NCBI RefSeq assembly: GCF_026343185.1
Contig: NZ_JAPEMA010000001.1
Span: 1,302,001-1,366,000 of the forward strand
Length of the DNA stretch: 64,000 nucleotides
DNA from: Streptomyces sp. NBC_00091
GTDB lineage: Bacteria > Actinomycetota > Actinomycetes > Streptomycetales > Streptomycetaceae
Direction: 5' to 3'
The position numbers were made by a program, and so were the translations under genes. The first letter of the stretch is position 1. The number at the start of each line of letters is the position of its first letter. Positions 7,999 through 17,520 of this stretch are shown piece by piece. The notes below the pieces were generated by a model. The model saw only the letters and a list, made by a program, of their open reading frames with translations, was not told where the DNA came from and searched no databases.

Positions 7999-8784
7999 GT
8001 GGAAGTTGTCATCGTCCCGGACGCCAAGGCAGGCGGCGAACTCATCGCGGAGGCCATGGCCGCCCTGGTCCGCCGCAAGCCCGACGCCCTGCTCGGCGTG
8101 GCGACCGGCTCTACCCCGCTGCCCGTCTACGAAGCCCTCGCGGCCAAGGTCAAGGCCGGTCAGGTCGACACCTCCAAGGCCCGGATCTGCCAGCTCGACG
8201 AGTACGTCGGCCTGCCGGCCGGGCACCCCGAGTCCTACCGCGCCGTCGTGCTGCGCGAGGTCGTCGAGCCGCTCGGGCTGACCGAGGCCTCCTTCATGGG
8301 CCCCGACGGCTCCGCCGAGGACATAGTCGCCGCCTGCGAGGCGTACGACCGGGCGCTGGCCGCCGCCGGCGGGGTGGACCTCCAGCTGCTCGGCATCGGC
8401 ACCGACGGCCACATCGGCTTCAACGAGCCGTGCTCCTCCCTGGCCTCCCGCACCCGCATCAAGACGCTGACGGAGCAGACCCGCGTGGACAACGCGCGCT
8501 TCTTCGACGACGACATCGAGCAGGTGCCGCACCACGTCATCACCCAGGGCATCGGCACCATCCTCGACGCCCGCCACCTGGTGCTGCTGGCCACCGGCGA
8601 GGGCAAGGCCGAGGCCGTCGCGCAGACCGTCGAGGGCCCGCTGTCCGCGCTGGTCCCGGCCTCCGCGCTGCAGCTGCACCGGCACGCGACCGTCGTCGTG
8701 GACGAGGCGGCCGCCTCGAAGCTGAAGCTGGCCGACTACTTCCGCCACACGTACGCCAACAAGCCGGCCTGGCAGGGCCTGTAG
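7999..8784 (+). CDS. nagB: Glucosamine-6-phosphate deaminase
   Basis: A 261-residue enzyme converting glucosamine-6-phosphate to fructose-6-phosphate and ammonia, the last step of GlcNAc catabolism. The phosphate loop GVATGSTPLPVYEAL (residues 34-48), QLDEYVGLP with the catalytic Asp, and LLGIGTDGHIGFNEP with the catalytic His are all present. Length is normal for the family. It starts with a GTG at 7999, giving the usual family start MEVVI; no strong ribosome site is visible, so the transcript may be leaderless or short-leadered. The DasR box at 7948 and the das genes close by tie it to chitin and GlcNAc use. Its product removes the DasR effector glucosamine-6-phosphate. Confidence 0.95.
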   Translation: MEVVIVPDAKAGGELIAEAMAALVRRKPDALLGVATGSTPLPVYEALAAKVKAGQVDTSKARICQLDEYVGLPAGHPESYRAVVLREVVEPLGLTEASFMGPDGSAEDIVAACEAYDRALAAAGGVDLQLLGIGTDGHIGFNEPCSSLASRTRIKTLTEQTRVDNARFFDDDIEQVPHHVITQGIGTILDARHLVLLATGEGKAEAVAQTVEGPLSALVPASALQLHRHATVVVDEAAASKLKLADYFRHTYANKPAWQGL

Positions 8785-8801
8785 CCGTACCGGCACACCC
8801 C

Positions 8802-8840
8802 GAAGGGCCGGGCTCCCCCTCAGGGGGTGCCCGGCCCTTC
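8802..8840. terminator. Hairpin terminator after nagB
   Basis: GAAGGGCCGGGC (8802-8813) pairs with GCCCGGCCCTTC (8829-8840), with an inner CCCCC-tca-GGGGG extension. Confidence 0.75.
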
Positions 8841-8867
8841 GCGTGCTCGGGATGCGGTGCATGTACG

Positions 8868-9100
8868 GGGCGGCGCTGCGCGGGGCCTCCTGGGCTCCGC
8901 CCAGACCCGCTCCTCAATCGCCGGAGGGGCTGGAATTGCCCTGCGGGCAATCCAGCCCCGCCAGGCGGCAGCACAACGGTGCTGCACGTCCTGGCTGACG
9001 CCGGCCAAAATCCAGCCCCGCGTGGGGGCACCACCCAGCGGTAGCTGGGGGAGTTTGAGGCGCGGGGTCTGGGGCGGAGCCCCAGCAGCGGCGCCGCACG
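8868..9100. repeat. Composite inverted repeat of the common Streptomyces intergenic type
   Basis: The left arm (about 8872-8930) and the right arm (about 9045-9098) are imperfect inverted copies containing CTGGGCTCCGCCCAGACCCG and GGGTCTGGGGCGGAGCCCCA. Between them are further hairpins, including GGGGCTGGAATTGCC facing GGCAATCCAGCCCC. The region is non-coding and separates nagB from dasD. Such elements recur across Streptomyces chromosomes; whether this one is mobile cannot be told. Confidence 0.6.
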
Positions 9101-9108
9101 GGCAACGG

Positions 9109-10593
9109 CTACGCCCCGGCGATGACTTCCGCCGCCGCCCGCCCGCAGACACGCGCGGCCCCGTGCGTCGCGACGTACAGCGCCCCGCGCGGCTCGGCGC
9201 GCGGTACGCCCATCTCCACGACCACGGTGTCCGGCCTGGCCGCGACCAGCGCGTCCAGGATCTCCGTCATCCAGGGGTGCCGGTGCGCGTCCCGGACCAC
9301 CGCGACGACCGTGCGGTCCCCCGCGGCCGCCAGTACGTCCCCGGCGGCGGAGCCCTGCGGGTAGACGCCCGAGCCGGTGCCCGGGAGCAGCTCGGCCAGT
9401 GCCGTGGCCACGCCCCACGGGGTCTCGTCCCCCACCGCGATGTTCGCGACGGGCGCGAGCGTGGCGACGTAGGGGGCGGTGACGGGGACCGCCCGCCCGG
9501 TGACGACCACGGCCCGGCGGGCGGCCGTCAGCCCGATGCCGGACGCGCGGCTCCCCTCCGGCTGCGCGTCCGGCCGGGCGGCCCGGAGGGTCCATGCGGC
9601 CAGCGCGCGCACCCGGGCGGCGGCGTCGGCGAGCCGCTCCTCGGGGAGCACGCCCTCGCGTACGGCGGCGACCAGCGCGTCGCGCAGACGCAGCACGGTC
9701 GCCTCGTCGGCGAGGCCGCCGCCGACGCAGATGGCGTCGGCTCCGGCGGCGATGGCGAGCACCGAGCCGCGCTCGATGCCGTACGTCCCGGCGATGGCGT
9801 TCATCTCCATGCCGTCGGTGACGATGAGCCCCTCGTAGCCGAGTTCCTTGCGCAGCAGACCGGTCAGGATCTGCGGGCTGAGGGTGGCCGGGCGGGTCGG
9901 GTCCAGGGCGGGCACCAGGATGTGGGCGCTCATCACGGCCTTGGTGCCGGCCTCGATGGCCGCCTTGAAGGGGATCAGCTCGCGGGCCTGGAGGGTGTCC
10001 AGGTCCACGTCGATGCGGGGCAGCGCGTGGTGCGAGTCGACGTTGGTGTCGCCGTGGCCCGGGAAGTGCTTGGTGCAGGCGGCGACGCCGGCCGCCTGGA
10101 GGCCCTCGACGTAGGCGGCGGTGTGCCGGGCGGCGAGGTGGGTGTCGGAGCCGAAGGACCGGACGCCGATGACCGGGTTGTCGGGGTTGGAGTTGACGTC
10201 CGCGGACGGGGCCCAGTTGAGGTTGACCCCGCACTCGGCGAGGCGGCGGCCCAGCTCGCGGGCGACCTCGCGGGTCAGGGCGGTGTCGTCGACGGCGCCG
10301 AGCGCCAGGTTGCCGGGGAAGGAGGAGCCGCCCCGGACCTCCAGGCGGGTGACGTCGCCGCCCTCCTCGTCGATGGCGACGAGTACGTCGTCCCGTACGG
10401 CCCTCAGCTGCGCGGTGAGCGCGGCGAGCTGCTCGGGGGAGGCGATGTTGCGGCCGAACAGGCCGACGGCGGTGAGCCCTTCGCCGACCTGGCGCAGCAG
10501 CCAGGCGGGGGCGGTGGTGCCCTCGAAGCCGGGCTGGAGGACCGCGAGGGCGTCGCGGGTCAGGGTGTCCGGGCGGTGCGCAAGGACTGTCAT
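9109..10593 (-). CDS. dasD: Beta-N-acetylglucosaminidase, glycoside hydrolase family 3 (DasD-like)
   Basis: A 494-residue GH3 enzyme. The NagZ-type loop KHFPGHGDTNVDSHHALP is at about residues 175-192, with the Asp-His dyad (D186, H188), and the nucleophile Asp260 lies in LIVTDGMEM. No signal peptide is present, so it should act in the cytoplasm, hydrolysing chitobiose brought in by the DasABC transporter to GlcNAc. Family members with this loop can act as phosphorylases rather than strict hydrolases. It lies 6 bases downstream of dasC and is probably the last gene of the dasABC operon. The name dasD is given from gene order and memory of the S. coelicolor system. Confidence 0.85.
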   Translation of the reverse strand: MTVLAHRPDTLTRDALAVLQPGFEGTTAPAWLLRQVGEGLTAVGLFGRNIASPEQLAALTAQLRAVRDDVLVAIDEEGGDVTRLEVRGGSSFPGNLALGAVDDTALTREVARELGRRLAECGVNLNWAPSADVNSNPDNPVIGVRSFGSDTHLAARHTAAYVEGLQAAGVAACTKHFPGHGDTNVDSHHALPRIDVDLDTLQARELIPFKAAIEAGTKAVMSAHILVPALDPTRPATLSPQILTGLLRKELGYEGLIVTDGMEMNAIAGTYGIERGSVLAIAAGADAICVGGGLADEATVLRLRDALVAAVREGVLPEERLADAAARVRALAAWTLRAARPDAQPEGSRASGIGLTAARRAVVVTGRAVPVTAPYVATLAPVANIAVGDETPWGVATALAELLPGTGSGVYPQGSAAGDVLAAAGDRTVVAVVRDAHRHPWMTEILDALVAARPDTVVVEMGVPRAEPRGALYVATHGAARVCGRAAAEVIAGA

Positions 10594-10599
10594 GGGCCG

Positions 10600-11475
10600 T
10601 TATCCCTTCACGGCGCCGGCGGTCATGCCGCCGACGGCCTTGCGCTGGAGGAAGATGAAGATCAGCAGGACCGGGATGGCGAAGATCGAGGAAGCGGCCA
10701 TGGTGGCGCCCCAGTCGTTGCCGAACGCGGTCTTGAACTGGGTCAGCCACAGCGGGAGGGTCTGCGCGGACTTGTCCTTGTTCAGGATCAGGACCATCGC
10801 GAACTCGTTCCAGGCGGTGATGAACCCGAAGAGCGAGGTGGACATCAGGCCGGGGGCCAGCAGGGGGAGGATCACCTTGCGGAAGGCCTGGCCGCGGGTG
10901 CAGCCGTCGATCTGGGCGGCCTCCTCCAGCGTCACCGGGACGGCGGCGATGAAGCCGCGCAGGGTCCAGATGGTGAAGGGGAGGACCATCACGAAGTAGA
11001 TCGCGGTGAGCAGCGGGAGGCTGTTCAGCATCTCGCTGTCGCGGGCGATCATGTACATCGCGATGACCATGACCTCCCAGGGGGCCATCTGGGCCATCAT
11101 CACGCCGAGGACCAGGCCCTTGCGGCCCTTGAACTTCATGCGGGCGATGGCGAAGCTCGCGGCGAGGGCGACGAGCAGGGCCAGCAGGACGGCGCCGACG
11201 GTGACGACGATGCTGTTGGTGACGTACGTCCAGAAGAGGTCGACGCCGGTGGCCTTGGTGAAGTTCTCCAGCGTCGGGGTGAAGACGAAGACCGGGTCCT
11301 TGGTGAGGATCTCGCCGTTCGGCTTGAGGGCCGAGGAGAACATCCAGTAGACCGGGAAGACGAAGACGAGGGCCAGGAGCAGCGCGCCGAGGTTCTTGGC
11401 GACGGTCGCCGGACGCAGCGGCCGGCGGGTGCGCAGCTGCTGCGCGGGCTTGTCCGGGGCGGTGGTGGTGCTCAC
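10600..11475 (-). CDS. dasC: Chitobiose ABC transporter permease DasC
   Basis: A 291-residue inner-membrane permease of the MalG type with six predicted spans. The EAA loop that contacts the ATPase reads EEAAQIDGCTRGQAFRKVIL. The GTG start at 11475 overlaps the dasB stop as GTGA, showing coupling within the operon. Together with DasB it forms the membrane channel for N,N-diacetylchitobiose. No ATPase gene is present in the operon; in Streptomyces the shared ATPase MsiK, encoded elsewhere, energises this transporter. Confidence 0.92.
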   Translation of the reverse strand: MSTTTAPDKPAQQLRTRRPLRPATVAKNLGALLLALVFVFPVYWMFSSALKPNGEILTKDPVFVFTPTLENFTKATGVDLFWTYVTNSIVVTVGAVLLALLVALAASFAIARMKFKGRKGLVLGVMMAQMAPWEVMVIAMYMIARDSEMLNSLPLLTAIYFVMVLPFTIWTLRGFIAAVPVTLEEAAQIDGCTRGQAFRKVILPLLAPGLMSTSLFGFITAWNEFAMVLILNKDKSAQTLPLWLTQFKTAFGNDWGATMAASSIFAIPVLLIFIFLQRKAVGGMTAGAVKG

Positions 11476-12491
11476 TGCTCCTCCTCCTGCTTCAGGATCA
11501 GGCGGAAGTAGAAGGACATGACGACCACGAGGATCAGGATCGTCAGGACGGAGATCGCGGCGGCGAGGCCGTAGTGGGCCTGGCTCTGGCCCTCGACGTA
11601 GGCGAAGACCGGGAGGATCTCGGAGGCGCGGTCGGGGCCGCCCTTGTTCATCGCGTAGACCTGGGTGAAGGCCTTGAAGACCCAGATCACCTCGAGGAAG
11701 GTGGTGACCAGGAAGAAGGGCTTCAGGTTCGGGAAGACGACCTTCCAGAAGGTCTGCCAGCCGTTGGCGCCGTCCATCCGGGCGGCCTCGTACAGCTCGG
11801 CGCCGACGGTGGTCAGGCCGGCGTACATGTTGAGGGCGACGAAGGGGATGGAGCCCCAGACCACCAGGACGGTGACGATCGTCAGGGTGGAGAGGCCGGT
11901 CTCGAACCAGTTGTGCTGCTCGTAGCCGGAGAAGCCGGCCGTGCGCATGACCCAGTTCATGATGCCGAACTGCTCGTCGAACAGCCAGTAGAAGACCTGT
12001 ACGGAGGCCACGATGGGCATGGCCCAGGCCATCACCAGGGCCATCGACAGGACCAGGCGCATCCACTTGCCGAGCCGGTTGAGCAGGATGCCGATGAGGC
12101 TGCCGATCACCATGATCAGGGCGACGTTGGCGAGGGTGAAGGCGAAGCTGCGGACGACGACGGTCCAGAAGGTGGAGTCGCCGAGCAGCTGGGTGTAGTT
12201 GCCGAATCCCGCGAAGGGGTACTTCCGCTGGATGAACTCGATCTTGTTGATGTCCTGGAAGGACAGGATCACGTTCTTGATCAGCGGGTACAGCAGCAGG
12301 ACCGCGAGGCTGGCCACGGCGGGCAGCACCAGCAGGTAGGGCAGCCACCCCGTGGGGAGCGACCTCCTGCCCCCGCGAGGAGACGTGGCGCTGGGGCCGG
12401 TCGGGTCGGCGGGCACCTTCGGCCCTCCGGCGGACTTGTGTGGTGCGTCCTGTGGAGCGCTGGTCGTCGCTCCCTGGGAGTGCACGGTCAT
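11472..12491 (-). CDS. dasB: Chitobiose ABC transporter permease DasB
   Basis: A 339-residue permease of the MalF type. An unstructured N-terminus of about 45 residues precedes membrane spans beginning LPYLLVLPAVASLAVLLLYP. The EAA loop is YEAARMDGANGWQTFWKVVF. It overlaps dasC by four bases and follows dasA after about 95 bases. Function follows from its place between the binding protein DasA and permease DasC. Confidence 0.92.
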   Translation of the reverse strand: MTVHSQGATTSAPQDAPHKSAGGPKVPADPTGPSATSPRGGRRSLPTGWLPYLLVLPAVASLAVLLLYPLIKNVILSFQDINKIEFIQRKYPFAGFGNYTQLLGDSTFWTVVVRSFAFTLANVALIMVIGSLIGILLNRLGKWMRLVLSMALVMAWAMPIVASVQVFYWLFDEQFGIMNWVMRTAGFSGYEQHNWFETGLSTLTIVTVLVVWGSIPFVALNMYAGLTTVGAELYEAARMDGANGWQTFWKVVFPNLKPFFLVTTFLEVIWVFKAFTQVYAMNKGGPDRASEILPVFAYVEGQSQAHYGLAAAISVLTILILVVVMSFYFRLILKQEEEQ

Positions 12492-12585
12492 GGGTTGGCT
12501 TCCTCGCGGTTGACTGTGAGGTCAAATGCGCGACCGGGGGCGCGGCGGGCCGCTGGGCGCCTGCCGCACCCCCCGGTGCGTGCTG

Positions 12586-13872
12586 TTACTTGTTGATGCG
12601 GTTCGCGATTTCCTTGTCCGCGTCCGCGCCCGCCTTGGCGGCGTCCTCACCCTTCAGGACCTTGGTCATGAACTCCTTGACCGGGTTCGGCTCGGTCTCG
12701 ACGTTCGCCCAGCCCGCGGTCACCGGGGTGATCTTGCCGTTGAGGCCGGCCTTGGCCATGGCCTCGGCGAAGGAGCCGGCGGCCGGGGTGAAGTTCGCGC
12801 CGACCTGGTTGGGCAGCAGGGCGCCCTTGACCTCGGCGGCGTACTTGGTCATCTGGTCCTTGCCGGTGGCGAGGGCCAGCCACTCCTTGGCGAGCTCCTT
12901 GTTCTTGGAGCGCTCGGCCACGGCGAGGTTCGAGCCGCCGAGGAAGACGGTGCCGGACTTGTCGGCGGTCTTGCCCGGGATCGGGAAGTAGCCGAAGTCG
13001 GCCTCCTTGCCCGCGTCCTTCAGGGCCTTCTCCGCGCCGCCGGCCTCCCAGCCGAGACCGATCCAGGAGGAGACGCCGCCCTTGGGGACGATGTCGGTGG
13101 ACTGCTGCGGGGTGGCCTCGTCCTTGTCCTTGGGGGCGGTGGAGAAGGACTGGAGCTTCTTGTAGAAGTCCATCGCCGAGGCGGCCTGCGGGGTGGCCAG
13201 CTGGCCCTTCCACTTGCCGCCGTCCTTGACGGCGAGGTCGCCGCCCTCGTCCCAGATGAAGCCGGCGAGGATGTACCAGCTCTGGCCGGGCAGGTAGATC
13301 GGCTGCGAGGACGGGTCGGCGGCCTTCAGCTTCTCCAGGCCGGCCACCCACTCGTCGCGGGTCTTCGGCGGGGTGACGCCGGCCTTCTCGTAGGCCTTCT
13401 TGTCGTAGACGACGACGCGGTTGGCGGCGTACCACGGGGCGGAGTAGAGCTTGCCCTCGACCTCGGCCGAGGCGAGCATGCTCTTCTGCCAGGCGTCGGC
13501 GCCGAGCTTGGCCTTGTCCTTGGTCAGGTCGGCGAGGCCGCCCGTGACCGCGTAGCCGGCGGTCTGGGTGTTGCCGAGCTCAAGGACGTCCGGCGGGGTG
13601 TTCTCGGAGAGGGCCGTGGTGACCTTCTCCTGGATGCCCGTCCACTTCTGCTCCTCGACCTTGACCGTGACACCGGGGTGCTTGGCCGAGAACTCCTTGT
13701 TGACCTGCTCGATCCAGGCCTTCGGTGCGGAGCCGTCCATCACCCAGACGGTGATCTCCTTGGCGCCACCCGACGCGTCGGCATTCGGCTTGTCGTCGCC
13801 GCCGTTGCCGCACGCCGCGGCTCCGACCATCATGCCCACGACACCGACCGCCGCAATGAGCTTGCGCTTCAC
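12586..13872 (-). CDS. dasA: Chitobiose-binding lipoprotein DasA
   Basis: A 428-residue extracellular solute-binding protein (SBP family 1). The N-terminus is a lipoprotein signal, MKRKLIAAVGVVGMMVGAAA then Cys21, so the mature protein is lipid-anchored outside the membrane. The body follows the fold of maltose-type binding proteins (KEITVWVMDGS, PDVLELGNTQTAGY). The GTG at 13872 is chosen since GAGGAGGG lies about 5 bases before it and the signal peptide begins there. The frame is open further upstream, to 13965. A DasR box at 13966-13981 lies about 94 bases upstream, matching DasR control of dasA. Confidence 0.93.
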   Translation of the reverse strand: MKRKLIAAVGVVGMMVGAAACGNGGDDKPNADASGGAKEITVWVMDGSAPKAWIEQVNKEFSAKHPGVTVKVEEQKWTGIQEKVTTALSENTPPDVLELGNTQTAGYAVTGGLADLTKDKAKLGADAWQKSMLASAEVEGKLYSAPWYAANRVVVYDKKAYEKAGVTPPKTRDEWVAGLEKLKAADPSSQPIYLPGQSWYILAGFIWDEGGDLAVKDGGKWKGQLATPQAASAMDFYKKLQSFSTAPKDKDEATPQQSTDIVPKGGVSSWIGLGWEAGGAEKALKDAGKEADFGYFPIPGKTADKSGTVFLGGSNLAVAERSKNKELAKEWLALATGKDQMTKYAAEVKGALLPNQVGANFTPAAGSFAEAMAKAGLNGKITPVTAGWANVETEPNPVKEFMTKVLKGEDAAKAGADADKEIANRINK

Positions 13873-13965
13873 GCCACCCTCCTCAGGGATGCTGCCTGCA
13901 CCTTCCCTCGCCCGCCGCGGTGACGTACGTACCGAGTACTGCCGTGGGGCCGGGATCTGATCCAT

Positions 13966-13981
13966 ATTGGTTTAGACCAGT
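13966..13981. promoter_or_regulatory. DasR operator (dre) of dasA
   Basis: ATTGGTTTAGACCAGT, close to the palindromic DasR consensus, in the 253-base gap between the divergent dasA and dasR genes. Confidence 0.85.
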
Positions 13982-13989
13982 AACCGGAG

Positions 13990-14005
13990 CTTGGCCTAGA
14001 CCTTT
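13990..14005. promoter_or_regulatory. Weaker second DasR-like box in the dasA-dasR gap
   Basis: CTTGGCCTAGACCTTT keeps the TGG and CTAGACC core (11 of 16 positions) and lies 8 bases from the dasA box on the dasR side. It could serve autoregulation of dasR. Confidence 0.5.
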
Positions 14006-14125
14006 AGGGGTGTCAAGGGTCTAATGAGCGGGTGCTCGGTCCGTTATCGGACCGACACCTGGGGGAGGGAGGAGGCCTGCCCTCCCGCCCGTGTCACCAT
14101 GTGACCGCACATATCGGAGGAGCCG

Positions 14126-14929
14126 GTGACGGCAGCGAAACTGGAGTCGGGAAGGCGGGCGGCGATGGCCACCGAAGGGGCGACCACGGAGCCGGAAGGC
14201 GGGGCAGCCACTCGCACCGCGCGTGTGCCCAAGTACTACCGACTCAAGCGGCACTTGCTCGACATGACCGACACGCTACCCCCCGGCACCCCCGTACCGC
14301 CGGAGCGCACGCTCGCGGCCGAATTCGACACCTCCCGGACCACCGTCCGCCAGGCCCTCCAGGAGCTCGTCGTCGAGGGCCGGCTGGAACGCATCCAGGG
14401 CAAGGGCACCTTCGTCGCCAAGCCCAAGGTCTCCCAGCCCCTGCAACTCTCCTCCTACACCGAGGACATGCGGGCCCAGGGCCTGGAGCCGACCTCCCAG
14501 CTCCTCGACATCGGCTACGTGACCGCCGACGACACCCTCGCCGGACTCCTCAAGATCGCCACCGGCGGGCGGGTCCTGCGCATCGAGCGGCTGCGCCTGG
14601 CCAGCGGCGAGCCCATGGCCATCGAGACCACGCACCTGTCGGCCAAGCGCTTCCCGGCGCTGCGCCGTTCGCTGGTCAAGTACACCTCCCTCTACACCGC
14701 CCTCGCCGAGGTGTACGACGTGCGCCTCGCGGAGGCCGAGGAGACCATCGAGACCTCCCTCGCCACCCCGCGCGAGGCCGGACTGCTCGGCACCGACGTC
14801 GGGCTGCCGATGCTGATGCTCTCGCGGCACTCGCTGGACGCCGACGGCGAACCGGTCGAATGGGTGCGTTCGGTATATCGCGGCGACCGTTACAAGTTCG
14901 TAGCCCGACTTCAGCGACCTGCCACGTGA
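14126..14929 (+). CDS. dasR: GntR/HutC-family global regulator DasR
   Basis: A 267-residue regulator. The winged helix-turn-helix spans about residues 35-105, with the recognition part [17 protein letters not shown] and the wing [13 protein letters not shown]. The C-terminal UTRA effector domain includes [19 protein letters not shown]. DasR binds dre boxes and is released by glucosamine-6-phosphate; it controls GlcNAc uptake, chitinases, development and antibiotic production. The protein matches S. coelicolor DasR closely from memory apart from a longer, variable N-terminus of about 30 residues. GTG 14126 is preceded by GGAGG at 14116-14120. It is divergent from dasA with two dre-like boxes between. 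Confidence 0.95.
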   Translation: MTAAKLESGRRAAMATEGATTEPEGGAATRTARVPKYYRLKRHLLDMTDTLPPGTPVPPERTLAAEFDTSRTTVRQALQELVVEGRLERIQGKGTFVAKPKVSQPLQLSSYTEDMRAQGLEPTSQLLDIGYVTADDTLAGLLKIATGGRVLRIERLRLASGEPMAIETTHLSAKRFPALRRSLVKYTSLYTALAEVYDVRLAEAEETIETSLATPREAGLLGTDVGLPMLMLSRHSLDADGEPVEWVRSVYRGDRYKFVARLQRPAT

Positions 14930-15059
14930 TCACCGGTTGACTCCCCTTCGACCTGGGGTGGACGCTCGTACCGCTATACGGACGGGGGCTTACATCCACC
15001 GGTCAAGCCCCCGTAGATTCCCTGCGCTTACGCAGATGATCAACGAGGGGACGAGGATC

Positions 15060-17312
15060 ATGCCGGAACCCGCAGCAACAGGGACAGATGGGGCTCCCAC
15101 ACCGAGAGGGGCGGCGGGTCCTGGCACCGGGCCGGGCTCGCCCTCTCCGTCGGGAAGGCTCTCACCGCAGTCGGTCCTCATCTGGGTGGGCGTGGCCCTC
15201 GTCGGGGCCATCGGCTGGGGCGTCCTGGCACTGTCCCGGGGCGAGGAGATCTCGGCCGCCTGGCTGCTCGCCGCCGCGCTGGGCTCGTACGCCATCGGCT
15301 ACCGCTTCTACTCGCGGTTCATCGCCCACCGCGTACTGAAGCTGGACAAGACGCGGGCCACCCCCGCCGAACGTCTCGACAACGGTGTCGACTTCCACCC
15401 CACCGACCGGCGGGTCCTCTTCGGGCACCACTTCGCCGCCGTCGCCGGCGCCGGACCGCTGGTCGGCCCGGTCCTCGCCGCACAGATGGGCTACCTGCCG
15501 GGCACCATCTGGATCGTCGCGGGCGTCATCTTCGCCGGCGCCGTCCAGGACATGGTGACGCTGTTCTTCTCCACCCGGCGCGACGGCCGCTCGCTCGGCC
15601 AGATGGCCCGGGACGAGATCGGCCCCGTCGGCGGAGCCGCCGCCCTGGTCGCCGTGTTCGTCATCATGGTCATCCTGCTGGCGGTGCTCGCGCTGGTCAT
15701 CGTCAACGCTCTGGCGCACTCCCCCTGGGGTGTCTTCTCCATCGGCATGACCATCCCGATCGCCCTCTTCATGGGCGTGTACCTGCGCGTCCTGCGCCCG
15801 GGCCGGGTCACCGAGGTCTCCGTCATAGGCGTCGCGCTGCTGCTGCTCGCCATCGTCGCCGGCGGCTGGGTCGCCGAGTCCTCCTGGGCGGGCACCTTCA
15901 CCCTGGAGAAGGAGACGCTGGTCGTCTGGATGGTCGTGTACGGCTTCATCGCCTCGGTGCTGCCGGTGTGGCTGCTGCTCGCACCCCGCGACTACCTGTC
16001 CACCTTCATGAAGGTGGGCACGATCGCGCTGATGGCGGTCGGCGTGGTCATCGCGATGCCGACGCTGAAGATGCCCGCGGTCACCGACTTCGCCACCCGC
16101 GGCGACGGCCCGGTCTTCGCCGGGTCGATGTTCCCCTTCGTCTTCATCACCATCGCCTGCGGCGCACTGTCCGGCTTCCACTCCCTGGTCGCCTCGGGCA
16201 CCACCCCGAAGATGATCCAGAAGGAGACCCAGGTCCGGGTCATCGGCTACGGCGCCATGCTGACCGAGTCCTTCGTCGCCGTCATGGCGGTGATAGCGGC
16301 GAGCATCATCGAGCCCGGCCTGTTCTTCGCCGTGAACTCCCCCGGCGGGGTAGTCGGCGCCACGGTCCAGACCGCCTCGACGGCGGTGACGAACTTCGGC
16401 TTCGCCATCTCCCCGGAGGCCCTCGCGCAGGCCGCGAAGGACGTGGAGGAGGCCAGCCTGCTGTCCCGTACGGGCGGTGCGCCGACCTTCGCACTCGGAA
16501 TGTCGGAGATCTTCTCCGCCGTGATCGGCGGCGCCGGGATGAAGGCCTTCTGGTACCACTTCGCCATCATGTTCGAGGCCCTGTTCATCCTGACCACCGT
16601 CGACGCGGGCACCCGGGTCGGCCGGTTCATGCTCCAGGACACCCTCGGCAACGTGCACAAGTCCTTCAAGGACGTCAGCTGGAAGCCGGGCGTGTGGCTC
16701 GCGAGCGCCATAGTCGTCGGCGGCTGGGGCTACTTCCTGTGGGTCGGCGTCAAGGACCCGCTGGGCGGCATCAACCAGCTCTTCCCGCTGTTCGGAATCG
16801 CGAACCAGCTGCTCGCGGCGGTCGCGCTCGCCGTCTGCACCACGCTGCTGATCAAGTCCGGGCGGCTCAAGTGGGCCTGGGTCACGGGGGTTCCGCTGGC
16901 CTGGGACGTGGCCGTCACCCTCACGGCGAGCTACCAGAAGGTCTTCTCCGACGACGTGAAGGTCGGCTTCTTCGCGCAGCGCGACAAGTACCAGACCGGC
17001 ATCGACGCCGGGAAGGTGCTGCCGCCCGCCAAGAACATGGACGACATGCACACCGTGGTCACCAACGCCACCGTCGACGGGGTCCTGTCGGTGCTGTTCG
17101 CGGCCCTGATCGTCATCGTGCTGCTGGACGCGGCCCGGACCTGCTTCAAGGCCGTCGCCCACCCGGAGTCGGTCCGCCTCCACGAGGTGCCGTGGACCGA
17201 GTCGAAGATCATCGCCCCGGCCGGGCTCCTCGCGACGGCCGAGGAGAAGGCCGAGCTCGCGGCCGCCGGCCTCGACGGCGGCGGCGGCCGGGCCAAGGAG
17301 CCGGTCGCGTGA
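15060..17312 (+). CDS. cstA: Carbon starvation protein CstA (peptide/pyruvate transporter family)
   Basis: A 750-residue multi-span membrane protein. After a low-complexity cytosolic N-terminus (about 35 residues rich in Gly, Pro and Ser) come many hydrophobic segments and the CstA signatures DFHPTDRRVLFGHHFAAVAG and AGPLVGPVLAAQMGYLPG. The C-terminal CstA domain is also present. Members import pyruvate or peptides during carbon limitation. The ATG at 15060 is chosen; another in-frame ATG at 15036 is possible. The stop overlaps the next gene as GTGA. It is downstream of dasR on the same strand with a 130-base gap. Confidence 0.92.
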   Translation: MPEPAATGTDGAPTPRGAAGPGTGPGSPSPSGRLSPQSVLIWVGVALVGAIGWGVLALSRGEEISAAWLLAAALGSYAIGYRFYSRFIAHRVLKLDKTRATPAERLDNGVDFHPTDRRVLFGHHFAAVAGAGPLVGPVLAAQMGYLPGTIWIVAGVIFAGAVQDMVTLFFSTRRDGRSLGQMARDEIGPVGGAAALVAVFVIMVILLAVLALVIVNALAHSPWGVFSIGMTIPIALFMGVYLRVLRPGRVTEVSVIGVALLLLAIVAGGWVAESSWAGTFTLEKETLVVWMVVYGFIASVLPVWLLLAPRDYLSTFMKVGTIALMAVGVVIAMPTLKMPAVTDFATRGDGPVFAGSMFPFVFITIACGALSGFHSLVASGTTPKMIQKETQVRVIGYGAMLTESFVAVMAVIAASIIEPGLFFAVNSPGGVVGATVQTASTAVTNFGFAISPEALAQAAKDVEEASLLSRTGGAPTFALGMSEIFSAVIGGAGMKAFWYHFAIMFEALFILTTVDAGTRVGRFMLQDTLGNVHKSFKDVSWKPGVWLASAIVVGGWGYFLWVGVKDPLGGINQLFPLFGIANQLLAAVALAVCTTLLIKSGRLKWAWVTGVPLAWDVAVTLTASYQKVFSDDVKVGFFAQRDKYQTGIDAGKVLPPAKNMDDMHTVVTNATVDGVLSVLFAALIVIVLLDAARTCFKAVAHPESVRLHEVPWTESKIIAPAGLLATAEEKAELAAAGLDGGGGRAKEPVA

Positions 17313-17506
17313 GCGGGGTGCGCGGGGCGCTGGCGAAGGCCCGGTTCTACGTACGGGAGTTCTCCGGCGAGGCCGCGTACGACCGCTACGTCGCGCACAC
17401 CCGCTCGCACGACCCGGACGCCGAGGTCATGACCCGGCGCGCCTTCGAACGGGCCCGCACCGACGCCCGCGAGGCGGACCCCCGCGAGGGCTTCCGCTGC
17501 TGCTGA
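17309..17506 (+). CDS. YbdD/YjiX family small protein (DUF466), CstA partner
   Basis: A 65-residue protein coupled to cstA through a GTGA overlap at 17309-17312. It carries the family features ARFYVREFSGEAAYDRYVAH and a Cys-Cys C-terminus (EGFRCC). In other bacteria this family always accompanies CstA-type transporters and is needed for their activity, but its biochemical role is unclear. Too short and out of frame with its neighbour to be found without the overlap. Confidence 0.85.
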   Translation: MSGVRGALAKARFYVREFSGEAAYDRYVAHTRSHDPDAEVMTRRAFERARTDAREADPREGFRCC

Positions 17507-17520
17507 GCACCCGGGTGCAC

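Noticed and set aside
8827..11511. Long plus-strand open frame across dasD and dasC
   Set aside because: Low-complexity shadow frame; the minus-strand das genes have full motifs and operon spacing.
13990..14005. Strong dre for dasR
   Set aside because: Only 11 of 16 positions match, so it is listed as a weak site, not as a firm operator.
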